Assembly (NCBI RefSeq): GCF_019890725.1
Contig: NZ_JAINZZ010000005.1
Coordinates: forward strand, 124,001 to 188,000
Direction: 5' to 3'
DNA length: 64,000 bases
Origin: Actinacidiphila acidipaludis
GTDB lineage: Bacteria > Actinomycetota > Actinomycetes > Streptomycetales > Streptomycetaceae
This document shows, in pieces, positions 52,009-60,910 of the stretch. Under the pieces are notes generated by a model that was not told the origin of the DNA, searched no databases, and saw nothing but the letters and a program-made list of their open reading frames with translations. The translations under genes and the position numbers were made by a program. Positions within the stretch are counted from its first letter, which is position 1; each line of letters starts with the position of its first letter.

Positions 52009-54018
52009 ATGGTTGTGCACGGGGGGCAGGACGGGAACCACGACGTCGACCTGGACGGGAGCGGAGCGACGCCGCTGACCGTGGAGGACCCGCGGCAGAT
52101 CGGACCGTACCCCCTCGTCGGGCTGCTCGGCGCGGGCGGAATGGGCCGGGTCTACCTCGGGGTCGCGGAGGGCCGCTACGCCGCGGTCAAGCGGGTCCTT
52201 CCGGTGCTCGCCCAAGACCCCGACTTCCTGCGGCACTTCAACCACGAGCTCGACAACCTGGCCCGGCTTCCGGCGGGTGTGAGCGTCCCGCTGCTGGAGA
52301 CCGGCCGCACCGAGAACCCGCCGTGGTTCGCCACCGAGTACATCCCCGGCCTCACCCTGACCGAGGCCGTCCGTCTGCAGGACAGGCCGTTGCCCACAGC
52401 GGCGTTGTGGTACCTGCTGCGCGAACTGGCCGGTCGGCTGCGGGCCTTGCACGCCCTGGACATGCTGCACCGGGACGTCAAGCCGTCCAACGTGATGATC
52501 ACGCTGGACGGGCTCGCCCTCATCGACTTCGGCATCGCGCGGGCCGCCGACCAGAGCCGGCTCACCAGGACCGGCATGGTGCTGGGCACGCCCGAGTACA
52601 TGGCGCCGGAACAGGCCCAGGGGCAGAAGGAGTTGAGTGCCGCTGCGGACGTGTTCGCGCTCGGCAGCCTGCTCTTCTTCGCGGCGACCGGCGCATCGCC
52701 CTTCGGCTCGGGCTCCGGCCTCGACGTGCTCTACCGGATCGTGCACAGCGAGCCCGACTTCGACGGACTGCGCGAGTTCGACCCGGACCTGGCCGCCATC
52801 GTCGCCGCCTGCCTCGACAAGTCCCCCTCCGCCCGGCCCACCGCGGCGGAACTGCTCGAACGCTGCGCCGAAGGCCCCGAGGCCGCCGGTGCGGTCTGGC
52901 CGACGACGGTCGCCGAACAACTGGGGCGGCGGGCCGCGTTCGCCGCAGAGGTGCCCGCGCTCGACGAACTCCGTCCTTCCACCGTCGCGTTGCGGTCTCC
53001 CGCCCCTGTCGCGGCGGGCCTTGCGGCGGGCGAAGGCGCGGCGGCCGGGCAGTCCGGCGGCGCGGTGGCCGGGGAGGCGGGCGGGGCCAAGGAGCCGCCT
53101 GGCGCCGAAGCCGCGGCAGGCGGGGGCGAGTCCGCGAAGAGCGGGCGCCGCCCTGAGGAGCGCAGGCGGCGCGTCCTCAGGTTCCCCGTCATCGTGCCGA
53201 TCGTCCTGGCGGCGGGCGGGATGACCGTCGTCGCCCTCCTGCCGGACACGTCCTCGTCCACCGACGGGAAAGCGTCCGACACCCCCTCGGTCGTGCTGTC
53301 GACCTCGCCGTCCTCCGGCAAATCGGCGTCGCCGGCGCGGTCGAGCCACCCGGTGTCCGCGTCCGCCTCGGCGCACTCCGCCGGGAAAGGGGCGAAGCCG
53401 GATTCGGGCGCGAAGCAGCCGGTTGCGGGGCCGGCGGGCGGCGGCGGTTCAGCGTCCGGGGGGTCCGGCGGCTCCGGCGGTTCGAGCCGCACGAGCGGGG
53501 GGACCTCCGGAGGCGGGACGTCGTCCACCGGGGGGTCGTCCTCGTCCTCGGGCGGCTCGTCCTCGGGCGGGTCGAGCGGTGGGAGCGGCAGCACGACAAG
53601 GATCGGTTCCGCGGGGACGTACCGGATCAGGGACGCGTCCGACGGCAGCTGTCTCGAACAGGACACCAGCAGTGGCAGTCCCGGCTCGTACGCCGTGAAC
53701 AGGTCGTGTTCCGCGACGAACGGCTCCTACGCGCAGTGGACCTTCTCGCCCGGGCCGAACGGCACGTTCAGGGTGATCAACAAGGGCAGCGGCAGCTGCC
53801 TCACCGCGTTCATGGCGAGCGGCTGGATCAACATGGACGCGTGCGGATCGAACTCCGGCCAGTACTGGCGGATCGGCAGCACGAAGTCCTCGGGCAGCAC
53901 GCTGGAGAGCACCACGTACTCCCAGTGCATGGAGGTGGTCCCGACGAGCTCCGCGAAGGTGACCGCCTGCGACCCCGCCGACTCCGCACAGCTGTGGGGC
54001 TACGCGGGCAAGGGGTGA
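52009..54018 (+). CDS. serine/threonine kinase with extracellular ricin B-like lectin domain
   Basis: 669 residues. The kinase domain (about 35-290) has G-A-G-G-M-G-R-V, H-R-D-V-K-P-S-N near 154, D-F-G-I-A and G-T-P-E-Y-M-A-P-E. A long Ala/Gly linker leads to one transmembrane helix near 391-411. Outside, a Ser/Gly-rich stalk of about 120 residues ends in a ricin B-like domain (about 535-669) with I-R-D-A-S-D-G-S-C-L-E and repeated W/Q patterns. It thus has the layout of a membrane receptor that could bind sugar on the outside and signal inside. Confidence 0.87.
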   Translation: MVVHGGQDGNHDVDLDGSGATPLTVEDPRQIGPYPLVGLLGAGGMGRVYLGVAEGRYAAVKRVLPVLAQDPDFLRHFNHELDNLARLPAGVSVPLLETGRTENPPWFATEYIPGLTLTEAVRLQDRPLPTAALWYLLRELAGRLRALHALDMLHRDVKPSNVMITLDGLALIDFGIARAADQSRLTRTGMVLGTPEYMAPEQAQGQKELSAAADVFALGSLLFFAATGASPFGSGSGLDVLYRIVHSEPDFDGLREFDPDLAAIVAACLDKSPSARPTAAELLERCAEGPEAAGAVWPTTVAEQLGRRAAFAAEVPALDELRPSTVALRSPAPVAAGLAAGEGAAAGQSGGAVAGEAGGAKEPPGAEAAAGGGESAKSGRRPEERRRRVLRFPVIVPIVLAAGGMTVVALLPDTSSSTDGKASDTPSVVLSTSPSSGKSASPARSSHPVSASASAHSAGKGAKPDSGAKQPVAGPAGGGGSASGGSGGSGGSSRTSGGTSGGGTSSTGGSSSSSGGSSSGGSSGGSGSTTRIGSAGTYRIRDASDGSCLEQDTSSGSPGSYAVNRSCSATNGSYAQWTFSPGPNGTFRVINKGSGSCLTAFMASGWINMDACGSNSGQYWRIGSTKSSGSTLESTTYSQCMEVVPTSSAKVTACDPADSAQLWGYAGKG

Positions 54019-54034
54019 CAGCCGGGTGCGGGAC

Positions 54035-54054
54035 GACGGACGTCAACGTCCGTC
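54035..54054. terminator. short hairpin between convergent kinase and AraC genes
   Basis: GACGGACGT-ca-ACGTCCGTC is a perfect 9-bp stem with a two-base loop, overlapping the end of the minus-strand AraC gene. Confidence 0.5.
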
Positions 54055-54954
54055 CGGCTCCCGCCCTCGGTCGAGGTCCGGGCGTGCCTGTCCCCGGTAC
54101 TCACGGCGGAAGGTGGCCGGGGGCATGCCACAGACCGGAGTGAAGGCCGTGTAGAACCGGCTGACCGAGCCGAAACCGGCCGCCGCGGCGACATCGTTGA
54201 CGGGGAGGTCGGTGGTGACCAGCAGCCGGCGTGCCTCGGCGAGGCGGAACTGCGTCAGGTAGTCGACGACCGTCGTGCACACGACCTTGCGGAACTGGGC
54301 CATCGCGTAGTTCGGGTGCAGTTGTACGGCGTCGGCGATGTCGGCGACGGTGAGGGGCTCGCGGAAGTGCTCGGCGATGTGCCGCACCATGCCAAGGACC
54401 CGACGCAGAGCGGGGTCGTCCCCGGTGTACCGGTGGGCCGGTTCGCCCAGCTGCGTCAGGGCGAGCCGGCGGATTCTGGCTTCGACTTCCAGCATCGCGA
54501 TCTGATGACGTTCCGGCTGGTCGCTGGCGAAGTCGGCGGCCCACTGGACGAAGTTCCCGGGGTCGGTTGCCAGGGCGGCCGACGGGGCGGAGACCAGAGG
54601 TGTGCCGGACAGGAGACGGCTGACCAGCGAGTCCGGCAGCCCCCACCCCAGAAACGTCGCGAAGGGCACGTACACCCAGTGCACGCGGGTCGCGGAGTTG
54701 GCCGCGAGCTGATGCGGCACCGCGGCCCAGAACGCGGCCACGCTCCCCGGCCCGACTTCGAGGGGTTCGCCACCGAACAGGTAGAGCATGGTGCCGCCCT
54801 CGGCCACCAGGTTGATCTCCAGATCGTCGTGCTGATGCGGGGCACCCATGAGCTCGGGTCTCCCCGACCAGCCCACGAGGCTCGACGGTTCCAGCCGAGG
54901 AAGCTGAGGATCCACGAAGTTCTCGCTCTGTTCGATGAAGACTTGCCAGATCAT
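54043..54954 (-). CDS. AraC-family transcriptional regulator
   Basis: 303 residues. The N-terminal cupin-like sensor has H-Q-H-D-D-L-E-I-N-L-V and a P-G-S-V-A-A-F-W segment; the C-terminal double helix-turn-helix includes V-A-D-I-A-D-A-V-Q-L-H-P-N-Y-A and V-N-D-V-A-A-A-A-G-F-G-S-V-S-R-F. Such proteins usually respond to sugars. Divergent from a Gfo/Idh/MocA oxidoreductase gene, its likely target. Confidence 0.9.
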   Translation of the reverse strand: MIWQVFIEQSENFVDPQLPRLEPSSLVGWSGRPELMGAPHQHDDLEINLVAEGGTMLYLFGGEPLEVGPGSVAAFWAAVPHQLAANSATRVHWVYVPFATFLGWGLPDSLVSRLLSGTPLVSAPSAALATDPGNFVQWAADFASDQPERHQIAMLEVEARIRRLALTQLGEPAHRYTGDDPALRRVLGMVRHIAEHFREPLTVADIADAVQLHPNYAMAQFRKVVCTTVVDYLTQFRLAEARRLLVTTDLPVNDVAAAAGFGSVSRFYTAFTPVCGMPPATFRREYRGQARPDLDRGREPDGR

Positions 54955-55073
54955 AGGCTCCTATCGTCGGTGAGGTCCACGCACGCCGCCCGCAGCCGAT
55001 GCCGGCCGCGGCGGCCACCTGTCCGCGGGGTGGGGCCGGTTCGTCCCTCCGCGCCCACGATGAGGAGTTCTCC

Positions 55074-56270
55074 GTGTTTTCTCTCGGCATAGTGGGGGCC
55101 GGTCAGTTCGCCGGTCAGTTCGCCAAGCTCTGGCGCCTGCACCCGGGGGTCGGTGACATCCTGGTCACCGACCTGCTGCCGGACCGCGCGGCGCGGCTCG
55201 CCACCGAGTACGACCTCGCCGGAACCCTGCCGTCCTACGAGGCCATGCTCGCATCGGACGTCGACGCGGTCGCCGTCTTCACGCAGCGCTGGACGCACGG
55301 CCCGCTCGTCGTCCGGGCCCTGCGGGCCGGGAAGCACGTCTACTCGGCGGTGCCGATGGCGGTCAGCCAGGAGGAGATCGACGCCATCATCACCGCCGTA
55401 CGGGAAACCGGTCTGACGTACATGATGGGCGAGACCAGTCACTACAACCCGGCCACCGTCTACGCCCGCGACCGCATCGCCGAAGGGGCCTTCGGCCGCC
55501 TCTTCTACGCCGAGGGCGACTACGTGCACGACATGGACCTCGGCTTCTACGACGCGTACCGCTACAGCGGCGGAGAGAACTGGAAGGCCACCGCCAGCTA
55601 CCCGCCGCTGCTCTACCCGACGCACTCCGTGGGCGGCGTTCTCGGCGCGTGGGACACCCACGCGGTGAGCGTCTCCGCGATCGGCGTCACCGACACCCGC
55701 GGAGACGGGGTGTTCGACAAGGAGATCAGCCAGTTCGGCAACGACTTCTCGAACGCCACCGCACTGTTCGAGGTGGCGGGCGGCGGATCGTTCCGCACGA
55801 ACGAGTTCCGGCGGGTCGGATATCCCTCGCACATCCGCGAGTCCCGGTTCCGTTACTTCGGGACCGACGGGAGCCTGGAACAACTCGCGACCGTCAGTCT
55901 CTGGCAGGACAGGAAGGGGGTCGAGGACGTCAGCGAACTGCTGCGGCCGCGTCCCACGCTCTCCGCGGACGACCCGTCGCTCACCCATGTCGCCCCGGCC
56001 CTGCGGGACGCCTTCACCTCCGGGTCGGCGCCCGTGCACGACCGGACGCGCCTGCCGAGGGAGTTCGCGAACGTGTCCAACGGGCACGAGGGCAGCCACC
56101 ACTTCCTGGCGGACGACTTCGTGACCGCGGTCGCCACTGGTTCCGTACCGCCGGTCAACGCCTGGGTCGCGGCGCGCTACACCCTGCCCGGGATCATCGC
56201 GCACGAGTCCGCACTGCACGGTGGGACGCGGCTCGCCATCCCCGACTTCGGCGACGCTCCGACGACGTGA
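55074..56270 (+). CDS. Gfo/Idh/MocA-family oxidoreductase
   Basis: 398 residues. The Rossmann motif G-I-V-G-A-G-Q-F-A-G begins near residue 5, then the family motif A-G-K-H-V-Y with P-M-A-V in place of the usual E-K-P. The C-terminal domain contains H-D-M-D-L-G-F-Y and Y-P-T-H-S-V-G, with histidines expected in the active site. It oxidises or reduces a sugar or inositol derivative with NAD(P). The GTG at 55074 has GAGGAG six bases upstream. Confidence 0.87.
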   Translation: MFSLGIVGAGQFAGQFAKLWRLHPGVGDILVTDLLPDRAARLATEYDLAGTLPSYEAMLASDVDAVAVFTQRWTHGPLVVRALRAGKHVYSAVPMAVSQEEIDAIITAVRETGLTYMMGETSHYNPATVYARDRIAEGAFGRLFYAEGDYVHDMDLGFYDAYRYSGGENWKATASYPPLLYPTHSVGGVLGAWDTHAVSVSAIGVTDTRGDGVFDKEISQFGNDFSNATALFEVAGGGSFRTNEFRRVGYPSHIRESRFRYFGTDGSLEQLATVSLWQDRKGVEDVSELLRPRPTLSADDPSLTHVAPALRDAFTSGSAPVHDRTRLPREFANVSNGHEGSHHFLADDFVTAVATGSVPPVNAWVAARYTLPGIIAHESALHGGTRLAIPDFGDAPTT

Positions 56271-56418
56271 ACGCGAGGAGCAGGGCACCCGGGCGAACCA
56301 CCTGACGCGCCGTGGAAGAAATCTGCGGGCCGCTGTCGATCCGGCCGTGTCCCGTTCGACGTCTTGCTGTGCGGCGCCTCGCCGCACGATGACGCGACAG
56401 GATTTGGCGAGGAAACAC

Positions 56419-57063
56419 GTGGATCAGCTGCTGAGAGTCATGAATTTCAACGTCTCGAGTGACGGAATGGGCGCCGGCGAGCACCAGAGTCTCGAGAGGC
56501 CGTTCGGCTACGAGCATCCCGAGAGGCTGTTCGCCTGGGCCGGGGCCACGGCGAGTTGGCCCATGCGCACGGATCCCGGCGGGAGCCGGGGCCTCGACGA
56601 CTACTTCACACGGGACTTCGCGCGCGACATCGGTGCCGAGATCATGGGCCGCAACAAGTTCGGGCCCCAGCGCGGGCCCTGGCAGGACCACGAGTGGCGC
56701 GGCTGGTGGGGCCAGGAGCCCCCCTTCCGCACCCCGGTGTTCGTCATCACCCACCACCCGCGTCCGTCGTTCACGCTCGCCGACACCACGTTCCACTTCG
56801 TCGACGGGGACCCGGCCACGGTCCTCCGACAGGCGCGGGAAGCGGCGCAGGGCAAGGACGTCCGGCTCGGCGGCGGGGTCACCACCATCCGGCAGTTCCT
56901 CGACGCCGACCTCGTCGACACCCTGCATGTGGCGGTCTCGCCGGTGAAGCTCGGGGCAGGACGACGGCTGTGGGACTCCCCCGACGAGCTGCTCGACCGG
57001 TTCCACCTGGAGGTCGTGCCCAGCCCGAGCGGCGTGACCCACCACCTGTTATGGCGAAGGTGA
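56419..57063 (+). CDS. dihydrofolate reductase family protein (RibD C-terminal type)
   Basis: 214 residues. N-V-S-S-D-G-M-G-A-G, I-M-G-R-N-K-F-G and P-V-F-V-I-T-H-H-P-R are typical, and V-R-L-G-G-G-V-T-T-I-R-Q-F-L-D-A-D-L-V-D matches the NADPH-site end. The GTG at 56419 follows GAGGAAACAC; upstream in-frame sequence is Arg-rich and unlikely to be coding. It is a second member of the family 5 kb from the one at 51268. Confidence 0.85.
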   Translation: MDQLLRVMNFNVSSDGMGAGEHQSLERPFGYEHPERLFAWAGATASWPMRTDPGGSRGLDDYFTRDFARDIGAEIMGRNKFGPQRGPWQDHEWRGWWGQEPPFRTPVFVITHHPRPSFTLADTTFHFVDGDPATVLRQAREAAQGKDVRLGGGVTTIRQFLDADLVDTLHVAVSPVKLGAGRRLWDSPDELLDRFHLEVVPSPSGVTHHLLWRR

Positions 57064-57246
57064 CGCTGGACCACACGGCGATGGCATTAACCCGTTGCCC
57101 GGGAGCCGATCGGCCCACTAGGTTCACCGGGCCGCCTGCAGTGCAGGCCGGCGCCGTCGACGAGGAGGTGTGGAGCACATGCGCAGGAGTGCCCAGGAGT
57201 TGAGCTCGCGTACTGACCCATGCCACCTCCTCACGACGGAGACACC

Positions 57247-58125
57247 TTGTCCCTTCGCATCACCCCACTGACCGACCCCGCTCACGGGCCGCGCGGCCGA
57301 CGTCTCGCCTGGTTGGCGTCGGACGCGGATTCCATCCCTGTCGGGACGGCCTTTCTGCGCCTGTTCGACGGCGGACAGGAGCACCTGGCCGAGCTCGACC
57401 TCCGTGTTCATCCCGCGGAGCGCCGCAAGGGCGTCGGCTCCCGGCTCCTCGACAGCGCCGTGGCCACCGCCCGGGACAACGCGAGACGCTGCGTCGTCGC
57501 GCAGGCAGAAGCCGGATCGCCGGGCGACCACTTCCTGGCGGCGCGCGGTTTCCGGAAGGTCCTCACCTTGAGGTTCACCCGCTTGCCACTGGCTGAGGTG
57601 GACACCGCCGGCCTCGCCGAGATCATCGAGCGTCCGCATCCCGGCTACCGGCTGATGTCCTGGCGCGGAACCGCCCCCGACGACCTCGCCGAGACGTTCG
57701 CCGCCTCGCGCCGCGCCATGGACGACATGCCCATGGACGACACGGACTACGGCACCGTGACCTGGGACGTGGACCGCATGCGGGCCGCGGCGAAGGCCGT
57801 CGAACAGCGCGGCGACCACCTGCACACCGTCGTCGCCGTCGACGCCTCCGACGGCTCGATCGCCGGGTTCACCGAACTCGTCGTCCCCGGCAACGGCGAA
57901 GGTGACGGCCAGCACTACGGCACCGGTGTACTGCCCGAGCACCGTGGACACGGCCTCGGCCGATGGATGAAGGCCGAGTCGATCCGGCAGGCCCATCGGG
58001 ACTATCCGGATCTCGGCGGCCTCCTGACCGACACCGCCGACAGCAACACACACATGAGACAGATCAACGACGGTCTCGGCTACGCACCCACGCACACGGC
58101 CCACGAGCATCAGCTCGACCTTTAG
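57247..58125 (+). CDS. GNAT-family N-acetyltransferase, tandem domain
   Basis: 292 residues with two GNAT halves; acetyl-CoA loops are A-E-R-R-K-G-V-G-S-R-L-L and P-E-H-R-G-H-G-L-G-R-W-M. The TTG at 57247 follows GGAGA; an in-frame ATG at 57220 is the other candidate and has a poorer ribosome-binding site. Its stop codon overlaps that of the convergent dienelactone hydrolase gene (TTAG). Substrate unknown. Confidence 0.82.
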   Translation: MSLRITPLTDPAHGPRGRRLAWLASDADSIPVGTAFLRLFDGGQEHLAELDLRVHPAERRKGVGSRLLDSAVATARDNARRCVVAQAEAGSPGDHFLAARGFRKVLTLRFTRLPLAEVDTAGLAEIIERPHPGYRLMSWRGTAPDDLAETFAASRRAMDDMPMDDTDYGTVTWDVDRMRAAAKAVEQRGDHLHTVVAVDASDGSIAGFTELVVPGNGEGDGQHYGTGVLPEHRGHGLGRWMKAESIRQAHRDYPDLGGLLTDTADSNTHMRQINDGLGYAPTHTAHEHQLDL

Positions 58126-59033
58126 CGGAGCGCGGACGGGCCGGACCGGGGCATCACGCCGCCCGGCCCGTCCGTGCTTTCAGCACACGTCCTGGTCGCC
58201 GGTCGGTTCCGGTGCGGCTGCAGGCGGTCGGTGAGGAAGGCGAGGATCTCGTCGCGGGCGCGGACCGTGGGGTGGCCGGCCTCGTCGACGAAGTGGGCGG
58301 TGACGACGCTGTGCGGGGTGCCGACCACGTCGGCGAAGAAGGGTGGCGGGGCCGCATTTGCGGCGCTGTCGGGGAGGACCCGCCCGTCGAAGGCGTCGCC
58401 GAGCAGCGCACGGTAGGCGGCGAAGCGCTGCCCGGTGCACCAGCGGTCGCCCTCGAATCGGTAGGCCAGGACGGTGAGTCCGTCGCGGTCGAGCCGGTCG
58501 CGCACGGCTCGGGCGTCCGCCGGGTCGAGTTCCAGTCCGCCGGGATCGTCGAGCGGCAGTGACGGGTGGTTGACCACCGGGGCGATCACCGCCGGCTCCA
58601 GGGCCATGGTGAGGGCGAAGTTCCCGGTGAAGCACAGGCCGATCACGCCCACTCCGGGACCGCCGCACGCGGCGTGGGCCTGTCGCGCCAGGCCGCGCAG
58701 CCACACTGTCACCGGGCTGGTCCCGCCCCCGGCGAAGGCGCGGAACTCCGCGCTGACGCAGGCGCGGCGGACGACCTCACGGCCGCCCTCCGCCGTGGGG
58801 AAGAGGCCGTCGGTGCCGAACAGTGACGGCACATGCACCGTGAAGCCCGCGTCCCGCACCCAGCGCGCGAGCCGCAGCACGTCGGGACTGATGCCCGGCA
58901 TCTCGGGCAGCACCACGACCGCGGGCCCGGTCCCGGCCACATGCACCGTCTTCTCCACGCCGCCCACGTCTACGCCGCGGCGGGCGAAGTCGGAGATCGG
59001 ATCGTCGGCGGAGATCGGATCGTCGTTCCTCAT
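58122..59033 (-). CDS. dienelactone hydrolase family protein
   Basis: 303 residues, alpha/beta hydrolase. The nucleophile elbow is G-L-C-F-T-G with Cys, as in true dienelactone hydrolases, and the early V-V-L-P-E-M-P-G-I motif fits. Near the start D-D-P-I-S occurs twice, from a direct repeat of 17 bp (58991 and 59009). It converges on the GNAT gene with overlapping stop codons. Confidence 0.83.
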   Translation of the reverse strand: MRNDDPISADDPISDFARRGVDVGGVEKTVHVAGTGPAVVVLPEMPGISPDVLRLARWVRDAGFTVHVPSLFGTDGLFPTAEGGREVVRRACVSAEFRAFAGGGTSPVTVWLRGLARQAHAACGGPGVGVIGLCFTGNFALTMALEPAVIAPVVNHPSLPLDDPGGLELDPADARAVRDRLDRDGLTVLAYRFEGDRWCTGQRFAAYRALLGDAFDGRVLPDSAANAAPPPFFADVVGTPHSVVTAHFVDEAGHPTVRARDEILAFLTDRLQPHRNRPATRTCAESTDGPGGVMPRSGPSALR

Positions 59034-59176
59034 GGGCCCAGCCTCGTCGCGTGGCAGGCCGCCGGGCGAGGGGCGGGAGCGCCAGGGAGAGGGGTAATCT
59101 CGCCACACGTACGCGATCCAGGTGAGCGCTACGCGGACCGACGACCCGGGGGGCCGAGGACGCCAGGGGGTGCGGA

Positions 59177-59875
59177 GTGATGACGGCGGCGCGGCAGGCG
59201 GAGCACGCGGCGGCCGAGCCGGACGCGCTGCGGGTGGGGGTCCTGGCGTACCCGGGCTGTTTCGCGTCCGAAGTGTTCGGTGTCCCCGATCTGTTGACGA
59301 TGGCCGGGCATGTCGCCGGACCGGACGCGCCGACGGGGTACCAGGTGTCGATCGTCTCGCCCCGCCGACGGGTCACCGCCTCGGGCGGCACGCGTCTGGA
59401 CGTGCGTCCGGTGCGCGAGGTGGACGTCCTCGTCGTGCCCGGCTTCGAACTCGCCCCCGACACCGACCTCGACGCTCAACTCGCCCGGCTCGCGCCCGAG
59501 ATCGCGGCGATCCGGGCACAGGCGGCCACCGGCACCGCTGTCGTCTCCCTCTGCGTCGGCTCCTTCCTGCTCGCCCAGGCGGGTCTCCTCGACCGGCGCC
59601 GGGCCACCACCTCCTGGCTGCACGCCGCGGAACTGGCCAGACGATGCCCGAACACCGACGTGCGGCCCGAGCATCTCGTCGTCACCGACACGGGGGTGAC
59701 GACGACCGCCGCGTTCAGCGCCATGTACGACTTCGCCCTGGACCTGATCCGCCGGCACAACGGGGCCGGGGTCGCCCGCGCCACCGCACGGCTGGCGCTC
59801 GTCGACGACGCGCGGACCTCCCATACCGGAAGCCGCCCGAGCGCCTATCGGGGCGCGTTCCGCCGCACGACCTGA
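59177..59875 (+). CDS. DJ-1/PfpI family protein (GlxA-like sensor domain without HTH)
   Basis: 232 residues. V-L-A-Y-P-G-C-F-A-S-E-V-F-G-V-P-D-L at the start and V-S-L-C-V-G-S-F-L-L-A-Q-A-G-L-L-D with the elbow cysteine mark the GATase1-like class found in GlxA/AraC regulators. The usual AraC DNA-binding tail is absent. It could be a cysteine-based hydrolase or glyoxalase-like protein. Start is a GTG at 59177 beside an ATG at 59180. Confidence 0.8.
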   Translation: MMTAARQAEHAAAEPDALRVGVLAYPGCFASEVFGVPDLLTMAGHVAGPDAPTGYQVSIVSPRRRVTASGGTRLDVRPVREVDVLVVPGFELAPDTDLDAQLARLAPEIAAIRAQAATGTAVVSLCVGSFLLAQAGLLDRRRATTSWLHAAELARRCPNTDVRPEHLVVTDTGVTTTAAFSAMYDFALDLIRRHNGAGVARATARLALVDDARTSHTGSRPSAYRGAFRRTT

Positions 59876-59962
59876 GGGTCCGGGCCGCCCCGGCCGGAGC
59901 TGGGGCGGGGCGGTGTCGCCGCTTCCGGTAGCAGACCACCTGGGAGTCCGGTGAGGGTTCCC

Positions 59963-60652
59963 CTACCCGTGGGGCGGAAGGAGCTGACGGGTCAGGGTGA
60001 AGGCGGTCGTGGCCGTGGAGAGCAGGGCGTTGATCCTTCCGAGGATGCGGGATGTCCTGTCGGCGTTCTGCTCCTCGACGGCCGAGCTCAGATCGTCGGC
60101 GTAGTCCTGGGCCCGTGCCGCCTCATGAGGCGTTGCGGTGGCCGCGTCCGTGCGCAGGGCATCGATCAGCCGCTGGTGGGAGACGTCCGCGCGATTGCCG
60201 TATCCGCCATGAGCGCTCCCGTGGTCACTGTTCACGACGGCCACGACGAAGCCGCCTCTGTCCGCGGAGATACGCACTGCTCCGTCTCCCTTCATCCAGA
60301 TGAACCTGCTTCGGTATTCGTCCCAGCCCCGGGGAGTCACGCTGTAGCTGCCGAACCGCCAGCCTCTGACCTTGATCAGTTCGTGCTTGAGCGGTTCTCT
60401 CATGATGTGCATGACGTCCGCCCTGTTCCATCCCTGCTGAGCGAAGTACTCCGTCATGACCACGCGCGTTCCCTGGACCGCGGACCGTCGGCAGATCTCC
60501 CGGAACGCCTGCCCTTGAAACATCTCCAGCTGTTCCGCCGTGACCGAGAGCTCCGGTAGCCGTCGCCGGTGCACAACTCGGCGGACGTTCACGAAGAGGC
60601 CCCAGGCCAACCAACAGAACAAGGCAACGAGCACGACCCAGTTCGCGACCAT
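59963..60652 (-). CDS. hypothetical membrane-anchored protein
   Basis: 229 residues. One N-terminal transmembrane helix (V-A-N-W-V-V-L-V-A-L-F-C-W-L-A-W-G-L-F-V) precedes a charged soluble region with no recognisable enzyme motif; a central part (W-N-R-A-D-V-M-H-I-M-R-E-P-L) looks like a winged-helix-type fold. I do not recognise it. It is convergent with the PfpI gene. Confidence 0.65.
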   Translation of the reverse strand: MVANWVVLVALFCWLAWGLFVNVRRVVHRRRLPELSVTAEQLEMFQGQAFREICRRSAVQGTRVVMTEYFAQQGWNRADVMHIMREPLKHELIKVRGWRFGSYSVTPRGWDEYRSRFIWMKGDGAVRISADRGGFVVAVVNSDHGSAHGGYGNRADVSHQRLIDALRTDAATATPHEAARAQDYADDLSSAVEEQNADRTSRILGRINALLSTATTAFTLTRQLLPPHG

Positions 60653-60711
60653 CCGCCCCCCTCGTCGAACTCACAGAATTTTAGGCTGAGTTGGGGACTG
60701 CGAACAGTGTG

Positions 60712-60780
60712 TGCCGCCGTCGCGCAGAGCGAACCGCTGGACGAACGGGCTCAGTTCCCCGCGCTGCCAGGCCGGACAAG
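60712..60780 (-). pseudogene. remnant of an LLM oxidoreductase C-terminus
   Basis: On the minus strand it encodes A-W-Q-R-G-E-L-S-P-F-V-Q-R-F-A-L-R-D-G, closely matching the last residues of the LLM gene at 48265 (A-G-Q-R-A-E-L-S-A-F-A-Q-R-F-G-L-R-D-G). The DNA is also clearly similar. The rest of the gene is gone. The remainder of the gap to 60910 shows no gene. Confidence 0.6.
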
Positions 60781-60910
60781 GGGCCGCATCGGCCGGCGGC
60801 TTGGAGGCCGGCGAGCGCGAGCAACGGCCACCGCAGGGCCCACCGGACCAGCCATGAAAGAGCGCGTGCCGAGCGGGAACCTTCGGCCGGGTGCCGGACA
60901 CATACTGGGC

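Noticed and set aside
59177-59875. Full GlxA-type AraC regulator
   Set aside because: Only the PfpI-like domain is present; the frame ends before any helix-turn-helix.
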